A stretch of DNA of 64,000 nt from Promethearchaeota archaeon. GTDB lineage: Archaea; Asgardarchaeota; Lokiarchaeia; Sigyniarchaeales; SOKP01. Below, one piece after another: positions 25,079-34,356 of the stretch. Numbering within the stretch: the first letter of the stretch is position 1; each line of letters begins with the position of its first letter. The translations under genes and the position numbers were made by a program. The stretch is taken from the NCBI GenBank assembly GCA_013375475.1, contig JABXKD010000006.1:1-64000 (forward strand), written 5' to 3'. The notes beneath the pieces were generated by a model. The model made no database searches. It was not told where the DNA came from and saw nothing but the letters and a program-made list of their open reading frames with translations.

Positions 25079-25948
25079 ATGTTTGCTAATCAAAAATTAG
25101 AGAGTTGGTCGGAGCCGTACTGGGAACACATAATTCGAAATATTGGTCCTATTACATTCCAAGAACAAGAAATCATTCGAAGTTCACGCGTTGCAGTTCT
25201 CGGTGTTGGGGGCTTAGGTGGACCCTTAGCAGAAAATTTGGTGAGAGCGGGATGTCAAAACTTAGTAATATGCGATTTTGACGTGTTTGACGGGTCCAAC
25301 TTAAACCGACAGATTTGCACGATAGAAGATATCGGTAAAAGAAAAATCGACGTAGTTGAATCTTTTCTCCATAAAATCGATCCTGAAGTAAGTGTCAGGA
25401 AGTTTTTCAAAATCACGCAACAAAACATAGATTCTGTCCTTGATGATGTGAAGGTGGTGGCATTAACCTTAGATGATCCTACAACTTCCATATTCATAGC
25501 CAGAGAAGCCCGGAAGCGAAACATTCCGATGATAGAATCCTGGGCTGTACCTTATTTGTTTACATGGTGGTTTACTCCAGATAGCGTCGATTACGAGACT
25601 TGTTACGGTTTAGACACGCAAGAATTCGACTACTTCGAACTCTCGAACCTGAAAAAGGAAATCAACCTTCTCACATACCAAGCTTTATTACCGAAAGTTT
25701 TTACGATGCCAGGAGTCAGAGAAAAATACGATAGAGAACCCGGAGCGTTCGAGGAAATGATGAAAGGTTCAATTGGCGCACGATCTTTCGCTCCTTTTGT
25801 GAGGATCACTTCAGACTTACTTTCGGTCGATGTGATATTTTCTGGCATTCTTGATATAAAATCAAAGAACTTAGCTCCTCACCTGAAAGGGTTTGATTAC
25901 ATTAAGATGGAAGTCCAAGAAGCTGAATTAATTCCTAATATCTTTTAA
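25079..25948 (+). CDS. ThiF/MoeB/E1-like adenylyltransferase
   Basis: A 289-residue protein with the adenylation domain of ubiquitin-activating E1-like enzymes. VAVLGVGGLGGPLAENLVRA (residues 37-56) binds ATP, CDFDVFDGSNLNRQ (64-77) contains the acidic and arginine residues, GKRKIDVV supplies the lysine, and LTLDDPTT near 125 the late aspartate. No C-x2-C zinc pairs or clear catalytic cysteine are seen, so it may only adenylate a C terminus. It ends in a T-run. No ubiquitin-like protein is seen close by. It is divergent from the GNAT gene. Confidence 0.8.
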   Translation: MFANQKLESWSEPYWEHIIRNIGPITFQEQEIIRSSRVAVLGVGGLGGPLAENLVRAGCQNLVICDFDVFDGSNLNRQICTIEDIGKRKIDVVESFLHKIDPEVSVRKFFKITQQNIDSVLDDVKVVALTLDDPTTSIFIAREARKRNIPMIESWAVPYLFTWWFTPDSVDYETCYGLDTQEFDYFELSNLKKEINLLTYQALLPKVFTMPGVREKYDREPGAFEEMMKGSIGARSFAPFVRITSDLLSVDVIFSGILDIKSKNLAPHLKGFDYIKMEVQEAELIPNIF

Positions 25949-26023
25949 CTAAATACTAATTTTTTTTTTAAGAATCTATTAGTTTTTATCGCATAAATTA
26001 ATTGAAGAATAAAACTATGAAGA

Positions 26024-26395
26024 TTAATCTTTTTTTAAATTTTCAACGATATTGCTAACTTTATTGGCCACGACTCTTAATAATTCGTTTTTATTGAGCA
26101 AATCTTGTTGTATTTGTGAATCGATCTTATTGAAGTTGTCTTCTTTAGCACTTTTCTCATCTTCAGAAGTGATCTCTTCTCTTTTTATACGATCAATACA
26201 AAAACTTAGGAAATTAGAAATATCTTTAACTATACGGCCGCGACATAATAATAAGTTCTGTTTTAATTGCTTAGCTTCTATTTTACCTTCTGTAAAATTT
26301 TTAATGATGATCTTCAGTTGTTCTAATTCTTCTTCGTCAAAAACAATCTTTTCAACTACTTGCTCGTAATTTTGGCTTTTTTGACTAGTTTCCAT
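26024..26395 (-). CDS. small charged helical protein, last gene of the HerA-like operon
   Basis: A 123-residue soluble, highly charged protein with long predicted helices (EEELEQLKIIIKNFTEGKIE and NELLRVVANKVSNIVENLKK), likely coiled coil. Its start overlaps the 3' end of the 1261-residue HerA-like gene by 11 nt, so it is translated from the same transcript. No family recognised. As a small helical partner encoded behind a membrane ATPase-like protein it might be an assembly or adaptor subunit; this is inference from position only. Confidence 0.55.
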   Translation of the reverse strand: METSQKSQNYEQVVEKIVFDEEELEQLKIIIKNFTEGKIEAKQLKQNLLLCRGRIVKDISNFLSFCIDRIKREEITSEDEKSAKEDNFNKIDSQIQQDLLNKNELLRVVANKVSNIVENLKKD

Positions 26396-29300
26396 TTTTA
26401 TCCACCATTTTACCTTCTACGTACGATTTAAATTTGTTGAACAGTTGTGAGTAAGATTTGAATATCTTTTTGCTCTGTTGATCCAAGTTATTTTCTTCTA
26501 AAGATATCTTGTCGAACTTAAAGAGGAATTCTGTCAGTTCTTTCTCCGTGAACGGAAATCCTTCAGCACTAGTTATAAATTTTACGAAGTTTTGAATATC
26601 TACGCTAGTTATCGCGTAATTTACGCTATAATAGCTTTTATAAGTGCTATGCAGAAACTTTCTAAGCAATGTCTTGGCAATTTTCAAAGCTTTTTCGTGG
26701 TTTTGTTGGTCGATGTATTTATGCATGTTGAAAAATTCGTAGTACAAAATAGGTGCAAAATGTTCCGTTAACGCGCGTTTCAAATTAACAATTTTGATTT
26801 CAATAACATTAGTAGCTTCTATTTGCGTTAGTTTATCCGATTCGAGTTCTACAGGTTCGTAAGCAATTAATGAACTCTCTCGAGACTCGTAGTAATCTTT
26901 CAGAACTTTTTGGTAATGTGGACCAACTGCAAAAGATGTTTGCATGGATTCCGAACCGCTCGCTCTTCGAGGATGACTCTCAATTAAGTATTGTTGCTTA
27001 ACTAAAATGCCGAAAATGTTGTCTATTATGTCCTTTTCTCTTTTTTTATCTTTAGTCACTTTTAAAATGTAAGGGTGAAGAACTTTCTGTAGCTCCTCTT
27101 TCACCTTTTTTTTATACATGTTTCCTACTTTATCTACAACTTGGAGATTGTTCAAAAATTTAATTGTCCCCTCGATTAAATCGCTGTACCCGGCAAAATC
27201 GCTTTCGAATAAAGTAGTTTGGGCTCGTTTCATGATTTTTCTTTCAGTTTTTTCCAAGTCGTACCCCTGTTTTTGCATATAACTTACGATTTCTTGCCAG
27301 GACATTGGTTTTACATCTCTTAATTCCTCTAGATCGAATTTGACAGGAAATGTTTGGTAGATATCTCCTCTTTTCACGACTGCTTCGTCTTGTTTCATGT
27401 TTCCAATGTACCTTGCTTGAAATCCTTCGTTTCTACTTGTGCTGTAATATCCTACTCCATGAAGGCTCTCTAAGTTCATCTGACCGTTAAGGACTGCCAT
27501 GTCTCGTTTATCGGTTGCCCGAAAAGTAACAATATTGGTTAAATAATTAAATATGTTCGGGTGTAAATATCGAATTTGGGAAGCAGAATAGATAGTTCCA
27601 AACTCCTTTTCAACTAAGGGATCGAAAAACTTATCGATTTTTCCGTATTGAATTCGTTTATCGAGGAAAAAGCCATCGAACAAAATATCAATGTGAGGCA
27701 TTATTATAAATTTTGAATAGTGTGGCTTTCCTGATCGTAAATAATGAATGAACTTAGAAATTACCACAAACGCGAAATAACATTGTTTATCGTAATCTTT
27801 CACATCTGAGAGGTCTATAATAACCGTTTTATCGTTCGTGATAAACTCGTAGGCAAGCGCTGTATTTTCCGTATCTTGTTGTTGGTGATGGATAAAAGAC
27901 GATTCCTGAGGTGTGAACTCTTTAAAAAAGGAAAGAAGGGTGTCAGTAACCGTAGATTTTTCCCACTCGCGCATCGTAGTTAAATCTAAAACTAATGTTG
28001 ATATGTCAATGTCGGGATTCCGTAAGATTGTGTTTTTGAAAGTTTCTATCGTTCTTTCGTCTTTTTTAAAAGACATGGCGTAGGCGTCAAGCATGTAGTC
28101 AATATATCCAGGATTATCGGTGTCGTAAGGAATCCCAGAACGGAGAGGATTTATAACGAATGTCTTGCCCAACTTATGATAAATGAACTGGTTTTCGTAA
28201 ATTGTACCTTTAAAGTAATTCATTACTTTAGACCAGTTCCCCGTGAAATCGAAAATTACTGAGTCCTGCCCCTTTTTCACTAATTCTACAACAATTTTTT
28301 GACTCAGGAGTTCTCTACTGGAATTCGTCCCATTTGTGAGTAGTAAGTTGTGTAGATGTTCTAATAGAAATCCCGCAGGAACTTCATTTTCCAGAAACTC
28401 TGTGTTAATAGTCTTTCCAACTGTGATAAAGTTAGTTAATTGTAAAGGTGTGTTGAATTCTGTAGCTATTTTTGTCTCTATGCCTTTTTTAAATTGGTCG
28501 GAAAGAGCGGCAAGATATCTCAATGTTTTTCCTTGATACAATACGTAATTCAAATGAGTTCCGTTTCTTAGGAAAAATTTGTTTTTCAAAGTTTCAAACA
28601 TTAGTCCTGCTTCCAATTTATTTTTCCTGAGGGAAACTAATTCGTAGTTAGTAAAAAATTGCTTAAAAGTATTATGAAGAACTACTTTTTGTAACTTTAA
28701 CCGTTGTTCAATTCTATCGATTATTTCATAGCTAACATCGGGAGAATTTATAATCATACTTGTGGAATAGGTTGCAATTGTGCTCCAAACTCCAGCACGG
28801 GAGCTAAGCCAATTATTACCATCAATAAATTTATCCGTTCTTTCTAGAAGCATTTTTTTTTCCCATTCATTTAAATACTTGAACCCTTCCTTGTCAAACT
28901 GATTAAAAGATAAAGGCTTTAACTGAAAAGTAACTGTAAAAGGCATACCTTCACGTATTAAAGCCTCGTAAAACTTATCCGGAGTGCAATAAGAAGGGGG
29001 ATAAGAAAAATTAAGATTAAACATCTTTAGACCACCAACAATTTTTCCTTGAACTTGATAAAAAATACTTTCGGGAGCTTTATTAGACACATAAAACTGT
29101 ACCTTTGAAAAAGGATCGACCACCTCAACATCATTCGATTTAAAAATTTTACGCTTATTAAATTGGAACAATAATTCTCGCCACCAAATTGCTATTAAGC
29201 TTACCAAGAAAAAAATACTTAGTAAAATTCGAAATCCTATTGGTAAGCCGATGACAAAAAGCACTATGTCAAGCGATACCACTATTGAAAGCATGTAAAT

Positions 29301-30170
29301 TGCTTTTATTATTGAACTGCTTATTTCTGGTCTAGACAGATTACTCTTTTTTTCGTTTGCATCGTTTTCTACTTGAATTTCTTGTTTTAAAACTGAGCTT
29401 CTAAAAGCGTCTACTAACTCAGTATCAGATAATTGTGTTATTTTAAAGTGGTGGAAGTTAGAAGCGAATGCAGATTTTAAGGAAACGGTATATTCGCGAA
29501 GATTATCTAGTGCATCTGTTAATTTAGGCTTAGAAACTCTACCTTTAACACAGTAAAAAGTACTGAAGAACACCACCGTTTCGAAAGAAGAATTCTGAGT
29601 CATACTGTCGTTTTCGGTCGCAATTTGGAGTGGTTTTTGTATAATTTGATAGGAATACGGTACTTTTACTGCGTGTAATCCTTTGATAAATCGGTTTAAG
29701 TTGGCGTGAACATTCTCTGGAATGACTCTAATCCTAAAAATTCTAATCCCTGTCGTAAGTAAATCTTTATGGTTGGTAAAAAATAATAGTGTGGGGTCAT
29801 ATTTAGGTTGCCAAAATACGAGGTCTTGAAAAGGCTCAAACGACTTGAATTCGAGTAGATGCTTTAAACTGAAAATATTTTTATGGAATACTAAAATGTA
29901 GCTAATTAGGATTATTGCTGTAATGGTAATAGATAGGACGAAGTTGAATGTTGAGTATAGCAAAATAGAAAAGAATAAAAATCCAACGATCGCCAAAGAA
30001 CCTACTTTAAGTAATGATTCTTTTTTATTAATATCCTTATAAGAAGGATTGACCTTCCAGACTTTCAAATATGCTTTTTCTTGATCATCCCCCTCACTTT
30101 GTTTTCCAGAGTTATTTTTGCCTTTCCAATCATTAGATTCTTTTAATAAATGCCCATAAGATTTAACCAT
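26385..30170 (-). CDS. HerA/VirB4-like membrane protein with degenerate ATPase motifs
   Basis: A 1261-residue protein. Four membrane helices in two pairs (about 54-74 and 77-96, 289-309 and 312-331) frame a soluble domain, then come a long middle region and, from about 600 to 900, a HerA/FtsK/VirB4-like ATPase core. Walker A should read GxxGxGK[S/T] but is NGTNSSRE (613-620). SVIFDFTGNWSKV (637-649) matches the HerA D-x-x-G-E-Y strand, TVIIDLSDVKD (782-792) the D-L-S strand, and IIMPHIDILF (822-831) stands where a D-E Walker B belongs. The family layout is kept but lysine and glutamate are lost, so it may be an inactive translocase-like scaffold. Confidence 0.65.
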   Translation of the reverse strand: MVKSYGHLLKESNDWKGKNNSGKQSEGDDQEKAYLKVWKVNPSYKDINKKESLLKVGSLAIVGFLFFSILLYSTFNFVLSITITAIILISYILVFHKNIFSLKHLLEFKSFEPFQDLVFWQPKYDPTLLFFTNHKDLLTTGIRIFRIRVIPENVHANLNRFIKGLHAVKVPYSYQIIQKPLQIATENDSMTQNSSFETVVFFSTFYCVKGRVSKPKLTDALDNLREYTVSLKSAFASNFHHFKITQLSDTELVDAFRSSVLKQEIQVENDANEKKSNLSRPEISSSIIKAIYMLSIVVSLDIVLFVIGLPIGFRILLSIFFLVSLIAIWWRELLFQFNKRKIFKSNDVEVVDPFSKVQFYVSNKAPESIFYQVQGKIVGGLKMFNLNFSYPPSYCTPDKFYEALIREGMPFTVTFQLKPLSFNQFDKEGFKYLNEWEKKMLLERTDKFIDGNNWLSSRAGVWSTIATYSTSMIINSPDVSYEIIDRIEQRLKLQKVVLHNTFKQFFTNYELVSLRKNKLEAGLMFETLKNKFFLRNGTHLNYVLYQGKTLRYLAALSDQFKKGIETKIATEFNTPLQLTNFITVGKTINTEFLENEVPAGFLLEHLHNLLLTNGTNSSRELLSQKIVVELVKKGQDSVIFDFTGNWSKVMNYFKGTIYENQFIYHKLGKTFVINPLRSGIPYDTDNPGYIDYMLDAYAMSFKKDERTIETFKNTILRNPDIDISTLVLDLTTMREWEKSTVTDTLLSFFKEFTPQESSFIHHQQQDTENTALAYEFITNDKTVIIDLSDVKDYDKQCYFAFVVISKFIHYLRSGKPHYSKFIIMPHIDILFDGFFLDKRIQYGKIDKFFDPLVEKEFGTIYSASQIRYLHPNIFNYLTNIVTFRATDKRDMAVLNGQMNLESLHGVGYYSTSRNEGFQARYIGNMKQDEAVVKRGDIYQTFPVKFDLEELRDVKPMSWQEIVSYMQKQGYDLEKTERKIMKRAQTTLFESDFAGYSDLIEGTIKFLNNLQVVDKVGNMYKKKVKEELQKVLHPYILKVTKDKKREKDIIDNIFGILVKQQYLIESHPRRASGSESMQTSFAVGPHYQKVLKDYYESRESSLIAYEPVELESDKLTQIEATNVIEIKIVNLKRALTEHFAPILYYEFFNMHKYIDQQNHEKALKIAKTLLRKFLHSTYKSYYSVNYAITSVDIQNFVKFITSAEGFPFTEKELTEFLFKFDKISLEENNLDQQSKKIFKSYSQLFNKFKSYVEGKMVDKNGN

Positions 30171-30177
30171 CTTTTTA

Positions 30178-31032
30178 TCACCTTTTACTAAAGTAGGTTT
30201 TATTTATAAAATATAATACGACTATTGCTCCAAAACAAATTAACATGTTGTAGCTAATAACTACTGATAACACACCAAACATGAAAGATTCAATAACATT
30301 TACGATTCCAATCATAGCAAACAATATTATAAGTCCAAATACTAAAAATTGGCCGATGTGCTCTTTCGACTGCCGGTAAGATATGTTATCCTTTAAAGAG
30401 CCTGAGATTACTATTTTTCCTTTAGATCGGTGCTCTAGATTTTTCCTGATTGTTTTTAGGTGTAAAATCTTCTCAAAGGTTTCTTTATCAAACTCTTTTT
30501 CTAGTTGAATTTGAAGGGCTTTCTCTTCCTCTCTAAATTTGTGAAGTAGTATGGGATTGAATGCCCCTTCTTTTTTATTCCTGGAATTTTGGCCACCAGA
30601 TAAGAAAGAAAATAATGATATGGACCGATTACGATCTAATATGTCAGAATTGATGTTTTCTTGCAAGTTAGGAACTTCTAGCTTACGAAGCTCGTAGTAA
30701 ATGCCAAACACATCTCTAATGTGATCTAATCCTAAGTCTCCTTCTTTTTTCAGGAATAACAACTCGATTTGAGAAAGAGTTTCAATTACTTCTGGTCTAA
30801 AAATTTTAATTCTAAAATTTAGGGAAAAAATTTTGTTTACAAGCTCCATATACTCAAAAATCTTCTCATCAGCATTTTTTTCTCTGGGTCTCATTCCAAG
30901 TTTAATCCCGATCTCGTCTATTGTGTTGCTTGTAAGAACAAAGCTGACAACTGCTAATTTTTTGTAGTTCTGAGTCTCTATACAGAGCTGGATCAACCTT
31001 TTTAACTTTAAATCTAACAGTTCTTCTTTCAT
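30178..31032 (-). CDS. membrane protein with helical cytoplasmic domain, HerA-like operon
   Basis: A 284-residue protein. The first 220 residues are soluble and helical; two adjacent membrane helices end it (residues about 227-250 and 255-275). It begins in an ATGA overlap of 4 nt with the upstream membrane protein and ends 7 nt before the HerA-like gene, so the three are one transcription and translation unit. No motif recognised. A cytoplasmic helical domain tethered by two helices would suit a subunit of a membrane complex. Confidence 0.6.
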   Translation of the reverse strand: MKEELLDLKLKRLIQLCIETQNYKKLAVVSFVLTSNTIDEIGIKLGMRPREKNADEKIFEYMELVNKIFSLNFRIKIFRPEVIETLSQIELLFLKKEGDLGLDHIRDVFGIYYELRKLEVPNLQENINSDILDRNRSISLFSFLSGGQNSRNKKEGAFNPILLHKFREEEKALQIQLEKEFDKETFEKILHLKTIRKNLEHRSKGKIVISGSLKDNISYRQSKEHIGQFLVFGLIILFAMIGIVNVIESFMFGVLSVVISYNMLICFGAIVVLYFINKTYFSKR

Positions 31033-31778
31033 TTTCTCCCCCGACTCGTTAAAAATTCCTCGTAAACTTTTTCGACTTTACTTTCAGGAACTTCAATTTG
31101 GGAGCTATTTACCGATTCGAGTTCATATTCTTCTTTAGCTATCAGTTTATCTAAATCCAATTCTTCGTGCACGCTTCCAATGTATCGATTAATCGTATTT
31201 TCGATGCTGGATTGTTCCCTTTCGAAAGTGCAGATTACTGAATGATTAAATAAAGCGTAAGGAAATGTAAATCCGAAGGAGATGAATTGAAAAAAATAAC
31301 CAGGACCTATCGAAAAATAAAACGTAATTTCTAAATCGTAATCGTAGTACACTAAAAATGGATAATAAAGACCGTTAGGTAATAAGAAAAATAGTGGGAA
31401 TATTATTATAAAGAAACCGATTAAGGTTACTAAAGATAAGGTTACAAAATCAAACTTTCTTACTTTTAACAGCTTATCTCCTCGCTCTACGTCGTGAAAT
31501 AGCACTGAATAGGCAGATAAGAACAATACAACTAGAAACACGATTACGATTGCGATGGGCATCGTAGCATTCTTGGGTTGGTAACTCTCGTTGAACAAAG
31601 CACCTGTGGAAAATATGGTGCTCCAATCGAACAATGCGTTGTAAATCCAATACACTACAGTTTCACCGGAATCAGTAATCCCTTGAAGATAATACCAGTC
31701 TAAAAATACGGAAGCAAACCCTAGCAGTAATCCAATTACAAATAATATTTTGTATACTGACTTAAAATTTATCGACAT
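31029..31778 (-). CDS. four-helix membrane protein, first gene of the HerA-like operon
   Basis: A 249-residue protein with four predicted membrane helices (around 8-28, 73-93, 110-135 and 155-180), aromatic-rich external loops and a 65-residue acidic cytoplasmic tail (ELDLDKLIAKEEYELESVN). Its stop overlaps the start of the next gene by 4 nt. The promoter TTTTTTCTTTAAATA lies 51 nt upstream. No family recognised. Confidence 0.6.
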   Translation of the reverse strand: MSINFKSVYKILFVIGLLLGFASVFLDWYYLQGITDSGETVVYWIYNALFDWSTIFSTGALFNESYQPKNATMPIAIVIVFLVVLFLSAYSVLFHDVERGDKLLKVRKFDFVTLSLVTLIGFFIIIFPLFFLLPNGLYYPFLVYYDYDLEITFYFSIGPGYFFQFISFGFTFPYALFNHSVICTFEREQSSIENTINRYIGSVHEELDLDKLIAKEEYELESVNSSQIEVPESKVEKVYEEFLTSRGRK

Positions 31779-31828
31779 ATTAAACTAAACTCTTATATTT
31801 CCTACATATAGCTTGCAAAGAGTTAGAA

Positions 31829-31843
31829 TATTTAAAGAAAAAA
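31829..31843 (-). promoter_or_regulatory. TTTTTTCTTTAAATA promoter of the HerA-like operon
   Basis: Minus-strand TTTTTTCTTTAAATA, 51 nt before the ATG at 31778. It is the only clear promoter before the four overlapping genes down to 26024. Confidence 0.65.
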
Positions 31844-31971
31844 TTCGAGATTTGCTTAATTTTTACAAAAGTGTTATAAAAATTCAAATAGTCATTTTAA
31901 ATATTTGTACGTTTAATATCATTATTAATATAAATTAAATATCATAAGTTTGAAAAGGTGAGATAGGAAGA

Positions 31972-32121
31972 ATGAAAGCTAAAATGTTTAATCATACTTT
32001 TAATAAAAAATTAGAAGCTGATCTGAATCAATTTCTTAAAGAAAATCCTTCTCTCAATATTAGGTTCATTACCCAATCGCATGAAGGTCTTTATATAATA
32101 ATAACAATTTTCTATGATTAA
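31972..32121 (+). CDS. 49-residue Cse60-like protein
   Basis: A short frame starting ATG at 31972 after AGATAGGAAGA. The protein (MKAKMFNHTFNKKLEADLNQ at the start, then FLKENPSLNIRFIT, ending TIFYD) follows the Cse60 pattern: K-x-F-x-H, an amphipathic E-x-x-x-N-x-F-L-x-E-N-P, and a final beta strand. Proteins of this tiny family occur widely in bacteria; their function is poorly known. It is alone in its orientation between two minus-strand transcripts. The match is from memory of the family pattern. Confidence 0.55.
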   Translation: MKAKMFNHTFNKKLEADLNQFLKENPSLNIRFITQSHEGLYIIITIFYD

Positions 32122-32215
32122 TTCCTAAACTCTTTTTTTTTGTATCATTATAATCTTGATTAGAGTGATTAGAGTATGTAATTTAAGGAGTTTTTCTATG
32201 AGATAGAAATATCTT

Positions 32216-34087
32216 CTAATCTTCTAAAAACGAGAGGTATTTATTACTAAACTCCGATTTTTGAACTATAACAACTTCTTCCTTTTCTTCCTCTGATTTA
32301 GGAAGAATAGAAGAATCATGTTCAATTTTTTTTGCATTCACGAAGTTCAGAATGTTGTCCTTCTCGATCTGTTCTAAAACTTTAAAATTTTTATCTTTTC
32401 CAAAACACTCGTATCCAAATTGAGCCATATCTTCAGTTGTCAACTGATCTTTAAACTCTAACAAATCAGTTTCGCTAAATTCTAAGTTTTGCATGTAATA
32501 GGGAGTTTCAAATTTGATAGAAAGCTCTTTCTTCGCTCTGTAAAACTTCAAATACAAGTAGGCTAATATTGAAAGGTAAATCCCTACGAAAGCGAACCCA
32601 ATACTGTTAAACAATCTTAATAGGAAGAAAAATTCTGCGAAATAAATAACGGATAACGCTATACCGTATCCTACTAAAGGAATCGAGGCAATGCGAACGT
32701 TTTTTCTAAATTTTTCGTCAATTTTCTGATAGTTCTTTATCGTATTTGAACTGGTCACCCGAGATTCTATTAACTTATATTTTTGTTCTATGAATCCTAA
32801 TAGTAGAGATAAATCAGGTTGATGAATAACATGAATGTTGGTGCTTCTCTGATATGGAAATGAAAGCGATTTTTCCATACATCTCGGTGGTGATTTACTG
32901 AGCATTATTGGCTCGATTAAAACTTTATATTGAGTTTGACCCGAAATGAAAAAAAGTTTTTTATTTTCTACACTTTTTTCTAACATTAGGTTTACTTGCA
33001 AATATTTTTGGAAGAAATCTCGAAAATATTTACCGTTAATAATGTCGTCAAACGCTAAATCTCTGGTAGATAACAAATTGTTGTAATAATGTCGTAATCT
33101 ACTCATAGATTCATTTCTACCTTCGATCGCCATTGTATCATAATCCAATTTAGCTTCGTCGACTAACACAGTTCCCTCCAAGTCGCAAATTTTAATAGGG
33201 ATCAGAAAAATATGGTTTACCCATTTTGAAACGCGAACTAACTTACATCCAAGGTAGTCGATCTTTTCTATAAAAGGATTTAGGGTATCAATTGTGTTCG
33301 GAATTATGTAATAACCTGAATTTTTCAATAATTCCTCGATAAAGTGTCTTGTTTCTTCTCGTGTGTCCCGCCTTTTTGTTATTTTTGGAATTTTATCGAT
33401 CTCAAAAATCTCATTTGTTTTAGGAACAAAAGAAGTCTCTTCACGGGAATCTTCTTCTTCTGGTTTTTCAACCATAAAAGATTCTTCATTGAACATATTT
33501 TCGGATTGTTCCTGAGGTTGTTCGAGGTGTTCTTGTGTTTCTTCAATTTCTATTACAGACTCATTTGAAAATTTTTTCGACATGGGGGGATAAGAAGCAC
33601 TAAGTCGAGAATAATTATGTTTATCTTCAAACCACTGTTCTTGAGTAAGCTCGATTTCTTCTTCGTTTCTTTGGAATTTTTCCTGAGAAAGGTCCTCTTC
33701 GACAATTAGTCCCATAACTTCTAAGATTCCAATCTCATCCATTTCAGCTTCCTTTTTATGCTCTACTATTTCAACCATTTTTTCTTTCACTGAATTCTCT
33801 TCATTGAAAGAATTCTGATCTTGATATCCATCAAGAATACTTTTGGCTCCCGTAATAAATTTATACGCTGTAGTAAGGTTAATCCCCGGAATTTCGGAAA
33901 GAATTTCGGGTGAAACATCCGCAAGTTGTTTGAACGAAATAATTTTGGCATTATTCAGCTTTATTGCGGTAGCCGGACCAATACCTTTAATCTCTGTAAG
34001 ATCGTCGGTATTTTGAGGCGAATTAAAAGATTTCTCTTTAACATTTTCGACAACCAATTTCTGAGATGTTTCAAATACATTTGTCAT
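32216..34087 (-). CDS. helix-hairpin-helix protein with two membrane helices
   Basis: A 623-residue protein. Residues about 26-85 contain two helix-hairpin-helix units (LTEIKGIGPATAIKLNNAK and LSEIPGINLTTAYKFITGAK), as in RadA and many DNA-binding proteins. An acidic, glutamate-rich linker to about 235 follows, then a folded domain without recognised motif, two membrane helices near 470-490 and 495-515, and a C-terminal acidic region. It could tether DNA to the membrane. It lies upstream of the HerA-like operon on the same strand and next to a divergent helicase gene, with its own TTTAAATA promoter. Confidence 0.65.
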   Translation of the reverse strand: MTNVFETSQKLVVENVKEKSFNSPQNTDDLTEIKGIGPATAIKLNNAKIISFKQLADVSPEILSEIPGINLTTAYKFITGAKSILDGYQDQNSFNEENSVKEKMVEIVEHKKEAEMDEIGILEVMGLIVEEDLSQEKFQRNEEEIELTQEQWFEDKHNYSRLSASYPPMSKKFSNESVIEIEETQEHLEQPQEQSENMFNEESFMVEKPEEEDSREETSFVPKTNEIFEIDKIPKITKRRDTREETRHFIEELLKNSGYYIIPNTIDTLNPFIEKIDYLGCKLVRVSKWVNHIFLIPIKICDLEGTVLVDEAKLDYDTMAIEGRNESMSRLRHYYNNLLSTRDLAFDDIINGKYFRDFFQKYLQVNLMLEKSVENKKLFFISGQTQYKVLIEPIMLSKSPPRCMEKSLSFPYQRSTNIHVIHQPDLSLLLGFIEQKYKLIESRVTSSNTIKNYQKIDEKFRKNVRIASIPLVGYGIALSVIYFAEFFFLLRLFNSIGFAFVGIYLSILAYLYLKFYRAKKELSIKFETPYYMQNLEFSETDLLEFKDQLTTEDMAQFGYECFGKDKNFKVLEQIEKDNILNFVNAKKIEHDSSILPKSEEEKEEVVIVQKSEFSNKYLSFLED

Positions 34088-34115
34088 AGGGATCGAGGAT
34101 CAAATATATCACTTA

Positions 34116-34131
34116 TATTTAAACAAAAAAA
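34116..34131 (-). promoter_or_regulatory. TTTAAATA promoter variant of the HhH membrane protein gene
   Basis: Minus-strand TTTTTTTGTTTAAATA, 29 nt before the ATG at 34087; G replaces the usual C. The short distance predicts a nearly leaderless transcript. Confidence 0.55.
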
Positions 34132-34287
34132 TTGAATTACCGAAAGAATTTTTGTTTAAATAAGCTCTGTGTATTAATTATTAGATACACCCTAGATAGT
34201 TCTTGCCAAATTTTAGCCCAAAATGTCATAAACATCTGTCTTCACTAATTCTTATTAAATGGGCTGCTACTTTGGTATGAACGCTTC

Positions 34288-34303
34288 TTTTTTTTCTTTA
34301 TAT
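34288..34303 (+). promoter_or_regulatory. TTTCTTTATAT promoter of the Hel308-like gene
   Basis: TTTTTTTTCTTTATAT, 54 nt before the ATG at 34357. It is the plus-strand counterpart of the common string with TATAT in the TATA position. Confidence 0.55.
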
Positions 34304-34356
34304 TTGGATATACTTTAAAGGAATATAGTATAACATGGTGATTGTAAATCTCATTA

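Noticed and set aside
12068-25948. A single biosynthetic gene cluster
   Set aside because: Genes lie on both strands with separate promoters and an unrelated operon in between, and no precursor peptide was identified.
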